Shown here: in pieces, positions 10,049 to 18,328 of the stretch
Numbering within the stretch: the stretch's first letter is position 1
Layout of the letters: every line of letters starts with the position of its first letter
Assembly (NCBI RefSeq): GCF_013760845.1
Contig: NZ_JACDUU010000005.1
Location: 186,001-250,000 of the forward strand
DNA: 64,000 bases
Direction: 5' to 3'
Source of the DNA: [Anoxybacillus] calidus
GTDB lineage: Bacteria; Bacillota; Bacilli; Bacillales; Anoxybacillaceae
Notes under the pieces: generated by a model
The model's database searches: none
What the model was told of the DNA's origin: nothing
The model's input: the letters and a program-made list of their open reading frames with translations, nothing else
Position numbers and translations under genes: made by a program

Positions 10049-11578
10049 ATGACAAAGCGAGCGCTTGCATTACTGCTAATTCCTTTCCTCTTTTTTTATG
10101 CTTTGCCGGCGCAGGCGGCTGTGGAAAAAGAAGGGCGAAAATGGCAAGATGAAAGCATTTACTTTATTATGGTTGACCGTTTTAACAACGGTGACTCAAG
10201 CAATGATTACGAAGTCAATGTAAAAGACCCGAAAGCTTATCATGGCGGGGACTTCAAAGGGATTATTCAACAGCTTGATTACATAAAAGAAATGGGATTT
10301 ACCGCTATCTGGCTGACGCCGATTTTTAAAAACGAGCCAGGCGGGTATCACGGCTATTGGGTAGAAGATTTTTATAAAGTCGAAGAACACTTTGGTACGC
10401 TTGAAGATTTTAAAAAGCTTGTCAAAGAAGCACATAAGCGGGATATGAAAGTGATTTTAGATATTGTTGTCAATCATACCGATTATCATCATCCGTGGTT
10501 GAATGATCCGGATAAGAAAGATTGGTTCCATGAAAAGAAAGACGTTCTCAACTGGAAAGACCAAAAAGAAGTGGAAAATGGCTGGTTGTTTGGTTTGCCA
10601 GATTTGGCACAGGAAAATCCTGAAGTAAAGCAATATTTAATTGATATGGCGAAATGGTGGATTAAAGAAACGGACATCGATGGTTATCGCCTTGATGCGG
10701 TCAAGCACGTTCCAAAGACATTTTGGAAAGAATTTTCGAAAGAAGTGAAATCCGTAAAAGAGGACTTCTTGCTAATTGGTGAAGTATGGGACAATGATCC
10801 GCGTTTTATAGCTGAATACGGAAAATATGGGATAGATGCGTTTATTGATTATCCGTTTTATCGTGAAGCTTCAAAAACTTTAAGTAATATTGACCAATCG
10901 ATGCAACCGCTTTATGATGTGTGGCTTCGTAATAAAACTTTTTATAAAAATCCGTATTTACTTGGTACATTTTTAGATAATCACGACACTGTACGATTTA
11001 CAAGGCTTGCGTTACAAAATAAGCAATATCCAGTAACAAGAATTAAAATGGGACTAACCTATTTGTTTACTGCTCCAGGAATTCCAATTATGTATTATGG
11101 TACGGAAATTGCCTTGGATGGTGGGGAAGACCCTGATAACCGACGTTTGATGAATTTCCGCACAGATAAGGAGATTATTGACTATATTAAAAAATTAGGA
11201 GAGCTTCGCAATACCCTGCCTTCACTAACGCGTGGTGATTTTGAACTTTTATATGAGAAGAACGGTATGGCGGTGTTTAAGCGAACATATAAAAATGAGA
11301 CAGCTGTTATTGCCATTAATAACACATCGAAGTCACAAAAGGTTCGTATTGACAACAAGCAATTAGAACCGAATAAAGAATTAAGAGGATTGCTTGCAGG
11401 GGATTTAGTCCGCGGCAACAAAGATGGGTATGATATTATTTTAGATCGCGAAACAGCGGAAGTTTATGTGCTGGCTGATAAGTCCGGAATAAATATTCCT
11501 TTTATTGCAGTACTTATTGCGATTTACGTAGCATTTGGATTCTTCCTTTATTTTGCAAAGAAACGAAGAAAAGAGTAA
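10049..11578 (+). CDS. Membrane-anchored extracellular alpha-amylase (GH13)
   Basis: Endo-acting amylase predicted to sit on the outer face of the cell membrane, where it would feed maltodextrins to MalE. The 509-residue precursor has an N-terminal signal sequence with AQA-A cleavage near residue 23, a GH13 barrel with D216 (DGYRLDAVKH), E245 (GEVWD) and D313 (DNHD), and a C-terminal domain. The end is a single hydrophobic helix (about residues 481-503) followed by KKRRKE, a classical membrane anchor. The open frame extends 72 bases further upstream, but AAGGAGTGGGAAA marks the ATG at 10049. Cell-bound amylases with this layout are known from Anoxybacillus and Geobacillus. It lacks a carbohydrate-binding module. 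Confidence 0.9.
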   Translation: MTKRALALLLIPFLFFYALPAQAAVEKEGRKWQDESIYFIMVDRFNNGDSSNDYEVNVKDPKAYHGGDFKGIIQQLDYIKEMGFTAIWLTPIFKNEPGGYHGYWVEDFYKVEEHFGTLEDFKKLVKEAHKRDMKVILDIVVNHTDYHHPWLNDPDKKDWFHEKKDVLNWKDQKEVENGWLFGLPDLAQENPEVKQYLIDMAKWWIKETDIDGYRLDAVKHVPKTFWKEFSKEVKSVKEDFLLIGEVWDNDPRFIAEYGKYGIDAFIDYPFYREASKTLSNIDQSMQPLYDVWLRNKTFYKNPYLLGTFLDNHDTVRFTRLALQNKQYPVTRIKMGLTYLFTAPGIPIMYYGTEIALDGGEDPDNRRLMNFRTDKEIIDYIKKLGELRNTLPSLTRGDFELLYEKNGMAVFKRTYKNETAVIAINNTSKSQKVRIDNKQLEPNKELRGLLAGDLVRGNKDGYDIILDRETAEVYVLADKSGINIPFIAVLIAIYVAFGFFLYFAKKRRKE

Positions 11579-11713
11579 AAATGCATGTAAAAACCATTCA
11601 TCCGATGCATAGAATATAGTTTTTATAAGGAGATTATGAGAAAATAAACGTTTTCTTTTCTGGGAATAAACAGTTACTGCTAGGTGAAACCATATACAAC
11701 GGAGGGATGAAAG

Positions 11714-12739
11714 ATGAATGTTACAATTAAGGATGTTGCAAAACTAGCCAATGTCGCTCCCTCCACTGTCTCAAGGGTGATAGCGGACAGCCCGCGTATT
11801 AGTGAAAAGACGAAAAAGAAAGTAAGAGAGGCGATGAAGGAGCTTGGCTATCATCCAAACTTTATTGCTCGTAGTTTAGCGAACAAATCAACACAAGTCA
11901 TCGGCTTAGTGATGCCAAGTTCTGCTGATAAAGTGTTTCAAAATCCGTTTTTCCCAGAAGTGATTCGCGGTATCAGTAAGGCGGCTCATGAAAAGAAATA
12001 TGCCTTACAAATGTCGATTGGAGAGAGAGAAGACGATATTTACGATGGTGTGATTGAAATGCTCCAAGGCAGAAGAGTGGATGGGGTTATTCTTCTTTAT
12101 TCGCGCATGAACGATCAAATTACGAAATACTTACAGAAGAATGGCTTTCCATTTGTTGTGATTGGAAAACCGCATAAAAAAACAGAGCAAATTACTCATG
12201 TGGATAATGATAACTATCGTGCAGCAAGAGAAGCGACAGAGCATTTAATTGAACTTGGGCATGAACGAATTGCGTTTGTCGGCGGTAATTTAAATTATAT
12301 GGTGACAGTGGATCGTTTGCTAGGTTATGAGAAAGCATTAAAAGATGCTGGTTTACCTTATCGAAAAGAGTATATCGTTCATGAGGAGTTTTTAAAAGAA
12401 GGCGGCCAAGAGGCTATGAAAGAACTTCTCTCTTTGGAAGAACGACCAACAGCTTTAGTCGTTGCCGATGATTTAATGGCGCTTGGTGTATTAAATACAC
12501 TAGATGAGATGAAATTGCGCGTTCCTGAAGATATTTCGATCGTCAGCTTCAACAATGTGCTGTTATCGGAGTTTTCTTGCCCGCCGCTTACTTCTGTTGA
12601 TATTAATATTTTTCAGCTCGGCTATGAAGCGGCAAAAAGCTTAATTCAAAAAGTCGAAAATCCAAATGAACCAATCAAACGCATTATTATTCCTCATACA
12701 TTAATTAAACGATGTTCATGTGGGTATTTCCGAAAGTAA
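11714..12739 (+). CDS. malR: LacI-family regulator of the maltodextrin genes (MalR type)
   Basis: DNA-binding repressor of 341 residues. The helix-turn-helix is at the very N-terminus (IKDVAKLANVAPSTVSRVI, residues 4-22), with the hinge helix ARSLANK near residue 52. The remainder is a periplasmic-binding-protein-like effector domain, with the C-terminal SIVSFNN and PLTSVDI blocks typical of the family. It ends in CSCGYFRK, a cysteine-bearing tail common in MalR-type members. The ribosome site ACGGAGGGATGAAAG precedes the ATG. Position after the amylase and the LacI-type operators near nplT/malE point to local control; effector identity is inferred. Repeat copy 2 begins at its stop codon. Confidence 0.88.
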   Translation: MNVTIKDVAKLANVAPSTVSRVIADSPRISEKTKKKVREAMKELGYHPNFIARSLANKSTQVIGLVMPSSADKVFQNPFFPEVIRGISKAAHEKKYALQMSIGEREDDIYDGVIEMLQGRRVDGVILLYSRMNDQITKYLQKNGFPFVVIGKPHKKTEQITHVDNDNYRAAREATEHLIELGHERIAFVGGNLNYMVTVDRLLGYEKALKDAGLPYRKEYIVHEEFLKEGGQEAMKELLSLEERPTALVVADDLMALGVLNTLDEMKLRVPEDISIVSFNNVLLSEFSCPPLTSVDINIFQLGYEAAKSLIQKVENPNEPIKRIIIPHTLIKRCSCGYFRK

Positions 12740-12863
12740 AGGGGCTAACCCAAAAGCAGAGTGTCAGACCACACAACACTATATAAGACACAACATTGGA
12801 TAAATGAACGATATATGGTGAAATGTACGTGAGGTCAGACACTGATGGGACAGCCCCTTTTTT
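12740..12863 (+). repeat. Palindromic 3'-end repeat, copy 2 (after malR)
   Basis: Begins at the base after the malR stop. Outer arms GGGGCTAACCC / GGGACAGCCCC, middle arms GTGTCAGACCACAC / GTGAGGTCAGACAC, inner AT-rich stem ACTATATAAG / CGATATATGGT. Ends with six T, so it should terminate malR transcription before the B12 riboswitch. Confidence 0.8.
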
Positions 12864-13083
12864 GAACATTTTTATGTTATAGATTGATAACATTTTGAAT
12901 ATATTATATATTTAAAGGAAATAGATTATTACTAAAATTTAAAATCTATATATTGCTTGTTATTTCATTTGAATGATTCTCAATCATATAACTACTTTCT
13001 ATGATTGTTAATAGAATGAATAACACAAACACTAAATTTCTTGTTTTATAGAAAATGGCTCTTTGAAAGCTGAATATGGTTGA
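12864..13083. other. AT-rich intergenic stretch before the B12 riboswitch
   Basis: No gene is seen. It holds an AU-rich hairpin (ATGTTAT / ATAACAT around 12875-12892) and a short dyad ATGATT-ctc-AATCAT near 12972 that shares an 11-base core with Fur boxes. The promoter of the riboswitch transcript must lie here, but no convincing pair of boxes is seen. Confidence 0.4.
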
Positions 13084-13251
13084 CAAGTAAGGTGTGTATG
13101 AAATCGATACACTTAAAAGGGAAGAACGGTGAAAAGCCGTCACGGTACCCGCCACTGTGATGGGGGAGTATCATTGCAACATGCCACTGAAAACGATTTC
13201 GGGAAGGCGCAATGAAGCGATGACCCTAAGTCAGGAGACCTGCCTTACTTG
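13084..13251 (+). promoter_or_regulatory. Cobalamin riboswitch
   Basis: All landmark segments are present in order: closing helix CAAGTAAGG (13084) with CCTTACTTG (13243-13251); AAAAGGGAA; GGTGAAAAGCCG; CACGG-ACCCGCCACTGT; ATGCCACTG; GGGAAGGC; and the B12 box AAGTCAGGAGACCTGCC. Binding of adenosylcobalamin normally turns off the downstream genes. A short hairpin (CCTAC / GTAGG type) follows at about 13267-13285, but no clear Rho-independent terminator lies directly after the aptamer. Confidence 0.95.
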
Positions 13252-13310
13252 TGTTTTGTACGGATGCCTACGGGACTTATAGGTAGACGTGCGGTAGAAA
13301 TGCGGTTTTT

Positions 13311-13454
13311 ATGATGGACGATCACGAGAATGCTATGATTATTTTTCCTGTAATGGTTGTTGCAATGATAATTTTTATTTTGTTTATCCTGATTATTCGT
13401 GTTTTTTTCTGCACCTCTACTTATAGAGGTGCATTTTTATTGGAATATAGCTAG
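13311..13454 (+). CDS. Possible 47-residue hydrophobic peptide under the B12 riboswitch
   Basis: Open frame starting MMDDHENAMI, with one long hydrophobic helix (about residues 9-34). It has no clear ribosome site and runs through the hairpin terminator at 13410, so the last dozen codons (CTSTYRGAFLLEYS) are encoded by terminator DNA. This suggests the 5' end of a former membrane-protein gene joined to unrelated sequence. Residues 1-30 look gene-like; whether it is translated is unclear. No family recognised. Confidence 0.3.
   Translation: MMDDHENAMIIFPVMVVAMIIFILFILIIRVFFCTSTYRGAFLLEYS
13410..13440 (+). terminator. Hairpin terminator downstream of the B12 riboswitch
   Basis: TGCACCTCT and AGAGGTGCA form a 9-bp perfect stem with a 6-base loop, followed by TTTTTATT. 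It lies about 160 bases after the aptamer and before the cbiG remnant. Confidence 0.8.
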
Positions 13455-13661
13455 GAGTTTGTCTACTACTCTCCAGAAAAACTAAATTCTGTCGAATTGG
13501 AACTACCATCCGAGACGGTGTTTCGCTATACGGACAGCTATGGTGTGAGCGAGCCTGCTGCCAAGTTATACAGCGGAGCAAAATAACTGGAAGTAGTGAA
13601 GAAAAAATCGGGAAATATAACCGTTTCCATTGCACTGATTCGTTACGAAGGGGGAAAATCT
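13455..13661 (+). pseudogene. cbiG: Remnant of cbiG (cobalt-precorrin-5A hydrolase), C-terminal end
   Basis: In one frame the stretch reads YYSPEKLNSVELELPSE, then RYTDSYGVSEPAAKLYSG, a TAA stop at 13584, then LEVVKKKSGNITVSIALI. This matches the C-terminal end of CbiG/CobE-type proteins (F-x-x-x-EL--V---PSE, then G-x-SV-E-AAL--SG--L-V-K-KSGN-TVA-A). The upstream domain is absent and the reading frame has a stop inside, so the gene is dead. It lies just before cbiA, where cbiG stands in complete Bacillus cobalamin operons. No stop separates the end of the remnant from the cbiA start, which makes the cbiA frame look falsely extended. Confidence 0.75.
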
Positions 13662-15032
13662 ATGAAACATCGCAGGATTGTTATTGCTGGTACGGGCAGT
13701 GGTGTTGGCAAAACAACATTAACCATTGGAATCATGGCAGCATTGCGGCAGAAAGGCTATGCTGTTCAAGGCTTTAAATGCGGACCGGATTATATTGATC
13801 CCACTTATCACGCTGCGGTCACAGGAAGGTCATCACGGAATTTAGATAGTTGGATGCTGAGTTATGAGATGGTAAAAGAAATTGTCCGGCGCGGAAGAGA
13901 AGGAGCGGACATTTCCATTATAGAAGGCGTAATGGGGTTTTTTGATGGGAAAAAACCAACTAGTAATGTGGGAACAACAGCAGAAATTAGCCTCATTACA
14001 AAAAGTCCTGTTGTATTGATTGTGGATGGTTCCGGAATGGCGCGCAGTGCAGCAGCAATTGTGAAGGGATTTCAACAATTTGCAGAGGGTGTGAATCTTG
14101 TTGGCGTTATCGCCAACCGTGTTGGCAGCGAAGGGCATTTTAAAATCATTAAAGCTGCTGTTGAACAAGAATGTGGGATTCCTGTCATTGGTTTTCTCAA
14201 AAAGGATGATGCCCTCACCATCCCTGAACGCAATTTAGGATTGGTTCCTTCTGTCGAGCGTGGCGAACTAAATGATTTTTTCGCACGATTGGGTCAACTT
14301 GTATCAGAAACTATTGATATGGAGCAATTGCTTACGTTAGCGGAAGCACCAGAGCTAGATGGAAATCCATCTTTGTTTGAGAAAAAGGAACAACAACATG
14401 TGCGTATTGCAGTTGCCAAAGACTCTGCATTTCATTTTTACTATCAAGAAAATCTCGAACTGTTAGAGGCATATGGTGCGGAAGTAGTGACGTTTTCACC
14501 ATTGAGCGGGGAACCGCTCCCTGAACACATTGACGGTCTATATATTGGTGGAGGCTTTCCAGAAGAATTTGCTGAGCAACTGTCGAAACAGCAAAAGGTA
14601 AAGGATTCTATTAAAATAGCCATCGAAAACGGACTGCCAACGTTGGCAGAATGCGGGGGATTTATGTTTTTAACAGAGGCGATTGTGACGACAAATGGAA
14701 ATCGCTATGAAATGGTCGGCGTGATTCCGGGAATGGTGAAAATGCACAATAAGTTAGCGGCGCTTGGATATCGCGAAGTAAAAGGAGAAGAAGGCAATTT
14801 TCTGCTTACGGGAACTATGAGTGCAAAAGGGCATGAATTTCATTATTCGACGTTTGAGCCGAAAAGCAATATTCCACATGCCTATGAAGTGAAAAGCTTA
14901 GGCGGTACAAAAAAAGATGGCTATATGAAAAGAAATTTAGTCGCAGGCTATATTCATTTCCATTTTGGTTCTTGTCCAAAAATGGTAGAAAACTGGATTA
15001 AGCAATGCAAGAAGGTGAACGAACATGTCTAG
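13662..15032 (+). CDS. cbiA: Cobyrinate a,c-diamide synthase
   Basis: ATP-dependent amidation of the a and c carboxylates of (cob)yrinate with glutamine as nitrogen donor, in cobalamin synthesis. The product is 456 residues. An N-terminal dethiobiotin-synthetase-like ATPase domain carries the P-loop GTGSGVGKTT at residues 10-19. The C-terminal class I glutaminase domain has its nucleophile C331 in LAECGGF and HFHFGS near the end. Start ATG follows GAAGGGGGAAAATCT; the open frame reaches 66 bases further upstream only because the cbiG remnant is in frame. Overlaps cbiP by 8 bases. Under the B12 riboswitch unless the terminator at 13410 isolates it. Confidence 0.92.
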   Translation: MKHRRIVIAGTGSGVGKTTLTIGIMAALRQKGYAVQGFKCGPDYIDPTYHAAVTGRSSRNLDSWMLSYEMVKEIVRRGREGADISIIEGVMGFFDGKKPTSNVGTTAEISLITKSPVVLIVDGSGMARSAAAIVKGFQQFAEGVNLVGVIANRVGSEGHFKIIKAAVEQECGIPVIGFLKKDDALTIPERNLGLVPSVERGELNDFFARLGQLVSETIDMEQLLTLAEAPELDGNPSLFEKKEQQHVRIAVAKDSAFHFYYQENLELLEAYGAEVVTFSPLSGEPLPEHIDGLYIGGGFPEEFAEQLSKQQKVKDSIKIAIENGLPTLAECGGFMFLTEAIVTTNGNRYEMVGVIPGMVKMHNKLAALGYREVKGEEGNFLLTGTMSAKGHEFHYSTFEPKSNIPHAYEVKSLGGTKKDGYMKRNLVAGYIHFHFGSCPKMVENWIKQCKKVNEHV

Positions 15033-16545
15033 GGCTCTTCCAATCATGTTTCAAGGCACTCATTCAGACGTTGGAAAAAGTGTGTTAACGACCGCATTTT
15101 GCCGCATTTTTGCTCAAAAAGGATGGAGAACGGCTCCGTTTAAATCACAAAATATGTCATTAAACTCGTATGTAACAGTCGATGGGAAAGAAATAGGCCG
15201 GGCTCAAGGAATTCAAGCGGAGGCAGCTGGAATTGTAGCAACAACGGATATGAACCCGATATTAATCAAGCCAAGTCGCGATAATGAAGCACAAATTGTG
15301 GTTCATGGAAAACCCTATAAAAATATGAAGGCTTTAGACTATCGTGGAGAATTTTTCTATACCGGATTACAGCTGATTGAGCAGTCGCTAAATACGTTAA
15401 TGTGTACATATGACAGAATTGTTATTGAAGGAGCAGGAAGTCCTGCAGAAGTCAACTTGAATGATCGCGAATTAGTAAATATGCGTGTTGCACGCATGGC
15501 AAACGCCCCTGTTATTTTAATCGGCGATATTGAAAAAGGCGGAGTGTTTGCTAGTTTAGTAGGGACGTTGCAGCTGCTAGAGGAAGAGGACCGAAAAAGA
15601 ATAATCGGTGTCATTATTAATAAATTTCGTGGTGATATTCAGCTTTTAGAACCAGGTTTACAATGGTTTGAACAATATACGGGTGTCCCTGTTCTTGGTG
15701 TTGTTCCTTACTTACAAAATTTAAATATAGATATGGAAGATTCTGTAGGGTTAAGTCGATATACAACAAGTCCTAATAAAGAAAAAGACATCGATATTGC
15801 CGTCATTCAATACCCAAAGATTTCAAATTTTACAGATATAGATCCTTTGACGATTGAACCGGATTGCCATGTTCGTTTCGTGACAAAGGCAGAACAATTA
15901 CAACAGCCGGATTTAGTGATTCTGCCGGGAAGCAAAAATACGATTGAGGATTTTCTTTACTTAAAAGAAAGCGGACTTGCCCAGAAACTGAAAGAGCTGT
16001 ATGAAAAGCGTCAATCTTTTATTATTGGCATTTGCGGTGGATATCAAATGCTTGGCTATAAAGTTTCCGACCCTTTCCATATGGAAACGACAATTAAGCA
16101 AGTGAAAACTCTTGGATTATTGCCGATTTGGACAACAATTACGAAGGAAAAGACGACTGTGATTTCAGAAGGAACGTTACACTTTGCTGGAAAAACAATG
16201 AAAGTGAAAGGTTATGAGATTCATATGGGACAATCTGAATTAAGCAACAAATGTGAATCCTTAATTGAAATGCAACACCGCAGGGAGGGTTGTAAAACTC
16301 ACGATGAGCGGGTGATTGGTACGTATTTTCATGATATTTTCCATAACGATGAATTCCGGGAAACATTGTTAAATCATCTTCGTCATCAAAAAGGGCTGGT
16401 ACCTATCAATAATCGCATTTCTTTTCAAACATTCCGCGAAGAAGCATTTAATCGTTTAGCTAATCATGTGAAGCAATATGTAAAAATCGATGTGATTGAA
16501 AAGAAAATGGTTGAATTTCAACAAAGGGAGACAAAACAAAGATGA
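15025..16545 (+). CDS. cbiP: Cobyric acid synthase
   Basis: Amidates four side chains of adenosyl-cobyrinate a,c-diamide, using ATP and glutamine. The 506-residue protein has the P-loop-like motif GTHSDVGKS at residues 11-19, FKSQNMSLNS near 40, and the triad-type glutaminase domain with C337 in GICGGYQM and the late YEIHMG and GTYFHD blocks. It overlaps cbiA by 8 bases, and its TGA stop overlaps the ATG of the next, broken reading frame (ATGA), showing that a further cobalamin gene was once translationally coupled to it. Confidence 0.93.
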   Translation: MSRALPIMFQGTHSDVGKSVLTTAFCRIFAQKGWRTAPFKSQNMSLNSYVTVDGKEIGRAQGIQAEAAGIVATTDMNPILIKPSRDNEAQIVVHGKPYKNMKALDYRGEFFYTGLQLIEQSLNTLMCTYDRIVIEGAGSPAEVNLNDRELVNMRVARMANAPVILIGDIEKGGVFASLVGTLQLLEEEDRKRIIGVIINKFRGDIQLLEPGLQWFEQYTGVPVLGVVPYLQNLNIDMEDSVGLSRYTTSPNKEKDIDIAVIQYPKISNFTDIDPLTIEPDCHVRFVTKAEQLQQPDLVILPGSKNTIEDFLYLKESGLAQKLKELYEKRQSFIIGICGGYQMLGYKVSDPFHMETTIKQVKTLGLLPIWTTITKEKTTVISEGTLHFAGKTMKVKGYEIHMGQSELSNKCESLIEMQHRREGCKTHDERVIGTYFHDIFHNDEFRETLLNHLRHQKGLVPINNRISFQTFREEAFNRLANHVKQYVKIDVIEKKMVEFQQRETKQR

Positions 16546-16710
16546 ATTTATTAAAAGAAATCCTGGCTTTAAATAAAGAGAAAGGTGCCCAAGTACGTTC
16601 TCATATTAATCAAATATTTCCTGCCTGAGGTAATTATTGTCGGACAAGTTGTACAGTTAAGGGAAAAAATAAAATGGTTTGTCGAACAATTTGAACTAGC
16701 TTATACGTAA
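16542..16710 (+). pseudogene. Fused remnants of cobalamin genes (5' of one, 3' of a SUMT-type cobA)
   Basis: An ATGA overlap with cbiP starts a 28-codon frame (MNLLKEILALNKEKG... ending at TGA 16626). Its sequence resembles the start of CobT proteins (LKEI--I-PLD--A---A--HI-QLTKP), but this is a weak match. One frame over, PEVIIVGQVVQLREKIKWF to the TAA at 16708 is the typical C-terminal tail of uroporphyrinogen-III C-methyltransferase. An internal deletion joining two genes between cbiP and btuR explains this best; the order cbiA/cbiP ... cobA ... btuR is known from Bacillus clusters. Confidence 0.6.
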
Positions 16711-16717
16711 AGGCGCG

Positions 16718-17251
16718 ATGAAAATGAGCAATGTTCAAGGATTGGTAATCGTCTATACAGGTGATGGGAAAGGAAAGACAACGGCTGCGCTAGGCTTAGC
16801 GTTGCGTGCGGCAGGTCATAAAAAGAAGGTATTGATTATTCAATTTATTAAATCGCCAAATCGCATCTACGGTGAAAAAGTGATGTTTCAACAACTAGGG
16901 ATTGAAATGTACCAAACAGGAGTAGGCTTTACATGGACGGGGACGCCGGAAAGGCATCGTGAAGCGTGGGCGTTTACGAAAGAGAAAGTAATGGCAGGTG
17001 AGTATGATGTCGTGATTTTAGATGAGTTAAATAATGCACTTTCGATTCAAAGGTTTCCAACTGATGATGTTTTACCGTTTAATGAAGTGCTTGAGTTGAT
17101 TCAAAAGCGACCAAAAAGGGCACATCTAGTGATTACAGGAAGAGCGGCGAAACAAGAAATCATTGATTGTGCCGATTTGGTGACAGAAATGAAGCCTATC
17201 AAACATTATTATGAACAAGGGATAGATGCAGTAAAAGGGCTTGAATTTTAA
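16718..17251 (+). CDS. btuR: Cob(I)alamin adenosyltransferase, BtuR/CobO type
   Basis: Transfers the adenosyl group of ATP to cob(I)alamin or cobinamide. The 177-residue cytoplasmic protein has the P-loop GDGKGKTTAALG at residues 14-25, GVGFTWTGTPERH near 67, and the LDELNNAL block near 100. The ribosome site AAAGGCG lies before the ATG; an internal ATG two codons later is an alternative. Last gene of the cobalamin block; a hairpin repeat follows ten bases after its stop and can serve as terminator. Confidence 0.92.
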   Translation: MKMSNVQGLVIVYTGDGKGKTTAALGLALRAAGHKKKVLIIQFIKSPNRIYGEKVMFQQLGIEMYQTGVGFTWTGTPERHREAWAFTKEKVMAGEYDVVILDELNNALSIQRFPTDDVLPFNEVLELIQKRPKRAHLVITGRAAKQEIIDCADLVTEMKPIKHYYEQGIDAVKGLEF

Positions 17252-17261
17252 CGTTCTTAAT

Positions 17262-17308
17262 TGAGAAGTCTCCCACCTCTTAAACAAGTGCAGGTGGGAG
17301 AGATACAT
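17262..17308 (+). repeat. IS200/IS605-end-like hairpin, copy A
   Basis: GAGAAGTCTCCCACCTCT, a short spacer, then GTGCAGGTGGGAGAGA: an 8-bp perfect stem (CTCCCACC / GGTGGGAG). Nearly the same sequence occurs at 50809-50855. The layout (GAGAAG, hairpin, then a GAG-x-TTCAT-like end) resembles right ends of TnpB-bearing IS200/IS605 elements. No tnpA or tnpB is near; here it works as a terminator-like end of btuR. Confidence 0.55.
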
Positions 17309-17361
17309 TTTGTTAGATTCATCGTTTGAAGATTCCAGCGGTTGTCGTGGCCAGGCAATTC

Positions 17362-18225
17362 TTATCCATTCACAATCTTCCCACCATTGACATGAATCAT
17401 TTGCCCAGTAATGTATGAAGAATCATCGCTGGCTAAAAACACATAGCTTGGTGCGACTTCTTCAGGCTGACCTGGCCGCTTCATTGGCGTATTAGAACCG
17501 AATGTTGCAACTTGATCGCTTGAAAATGTAGATGGGATTAACGGTGTCCAAATCGGACCAGGAGCAACACCATTGACACGAATTCCTTTTTGAACAAGAG
17601 ACTTTGCTAATGAGCGTGTGAAAGTAACAACCGCTCCTTTCGTTGCCGAATAATCAAGAAGTTGCTCATGACCCTCATAAGCAGTAATGGAGGATGTATT
17701 AATAATCGAGCTTCCTTCTTTTAAATAAGGAAGTGCCGCTTTTGTTAAATAGAAATAACCGAAAACGTTCGTGCGAAATGTTTTTTCAAGCTGTTGTGAC
17801 GTAATATTTAACAAGCTGTTTTGAGGATGTTGCTCAGCGGCATTATTGACAAGAATATCAAGTTGACCGAAAGCATCAACGACTTGTTTTACCGCTTGTT
17901 TACAAAAATGCTCGTCACCGATATCCCCAGCGATAAGTAGACATTGTCGTCCTTCTTGCTCGACTTGTCTTTTTGTTTCTTCGGCATCTTCATGTTCATT
18001 AAGGTAGATAATCGCTACATCGGCGCCTTCTTTCGCAAAATAAATCGCCACTGCTCTGCCGATTCCGCTGTCCCCACCGCTGATTAAAGCTACTTTATTT
18101 TTTAATTTCCCGCTTCCCTGATAGTTCGGATCCTCGGAAACCGGCTGTGGATTCATTTCCGTTTGTAATCCAGGTTGTTGAAGTTGATGCTGCGGTGGTA
18201 ATGTTGTCGTAAGTTTATTTGCCAC
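17362..18225 (-). CDS. Short-chain dehydrogenase/reductase, YhdF/YdaD (general stress protein 39) type
   Basis: NAD(P)-dependent oxidoreductase of 287 residues. After a Pro/Gln-rich N-terminal extension of about 40 residues, the Rossmann motif reads [11 protein letters not shown], then NNAAEQHPQ, the catalytic Ser in [10 protein letters not shown] and YSATKGA with Tyr/Lys. The end [11 protein letters not shown] is typical. The extension and the QHPQ block mark the stress-protein subfamily. Start is GTG at 18225 after GGAGGGAAAGAAAA. The substrate is unknown. It is transcribed alone, convergent with btuR. Confidence 0.85.
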   Translation of the reverse strand: MANKLTTTLPPQHQLQQPGLQTEMNPQPVSEDPNYQGSGKLKNKVALISGGDSGIGRAVAIYFAKEGADVAIIYLNEHEDAEETKRQVEQEGRQCLLIAGDIGDEHFCKQAVKQVVDAFGQLDILVNNAAEQHPQNSLLNITSQQLEKTFRTNVFGYFYLTKAALPYLKEGSSIINTSSITAYEGHEQLLDYSATKGAVVTFTRSLAKSLVQKGIRVNGVAPGPIWTPLIPSTFSSDQVATFGSNTPMKRPGQPEEVAPSYVFLASDDSSYITGQMIHVNGGKIVNG

Positions 18226-18295
18226 TTTTCTTTCCCTCCTGTAAAGTGTTCATCATTAGTTTTAGTATGGGGAATTTATGAAAAAATATTTTAAT

Positions 18296-18328
18296 AAAAA
18301 AGCCGAAGCATTTCGCCTCGACTTTTTA
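18296..18328 (-). terminator. Terminator at the end of metH
   Basis: AAAAAGCCGA and TCGACTTTTT form an imperfect stem (one mismatch) around a GC-bearing loop, with T runs on both strands. It overlaps the metH stop. Confidence 0.6.

Noticed and set aside
12966-12990. Fur box before the B12 riboswitch
   Set aside because: Only an 11-base core resembles Fur sites, the flanks do not, and no promoter could be placed around it.
13596-13661. Apparent in-frame fusion of CbiG tail to CbiA
   Set aside because: A good ribosome site and the family N-terminus place the cbiA start at 13662; the upstream frame is open only because the remnant lacks a stop.
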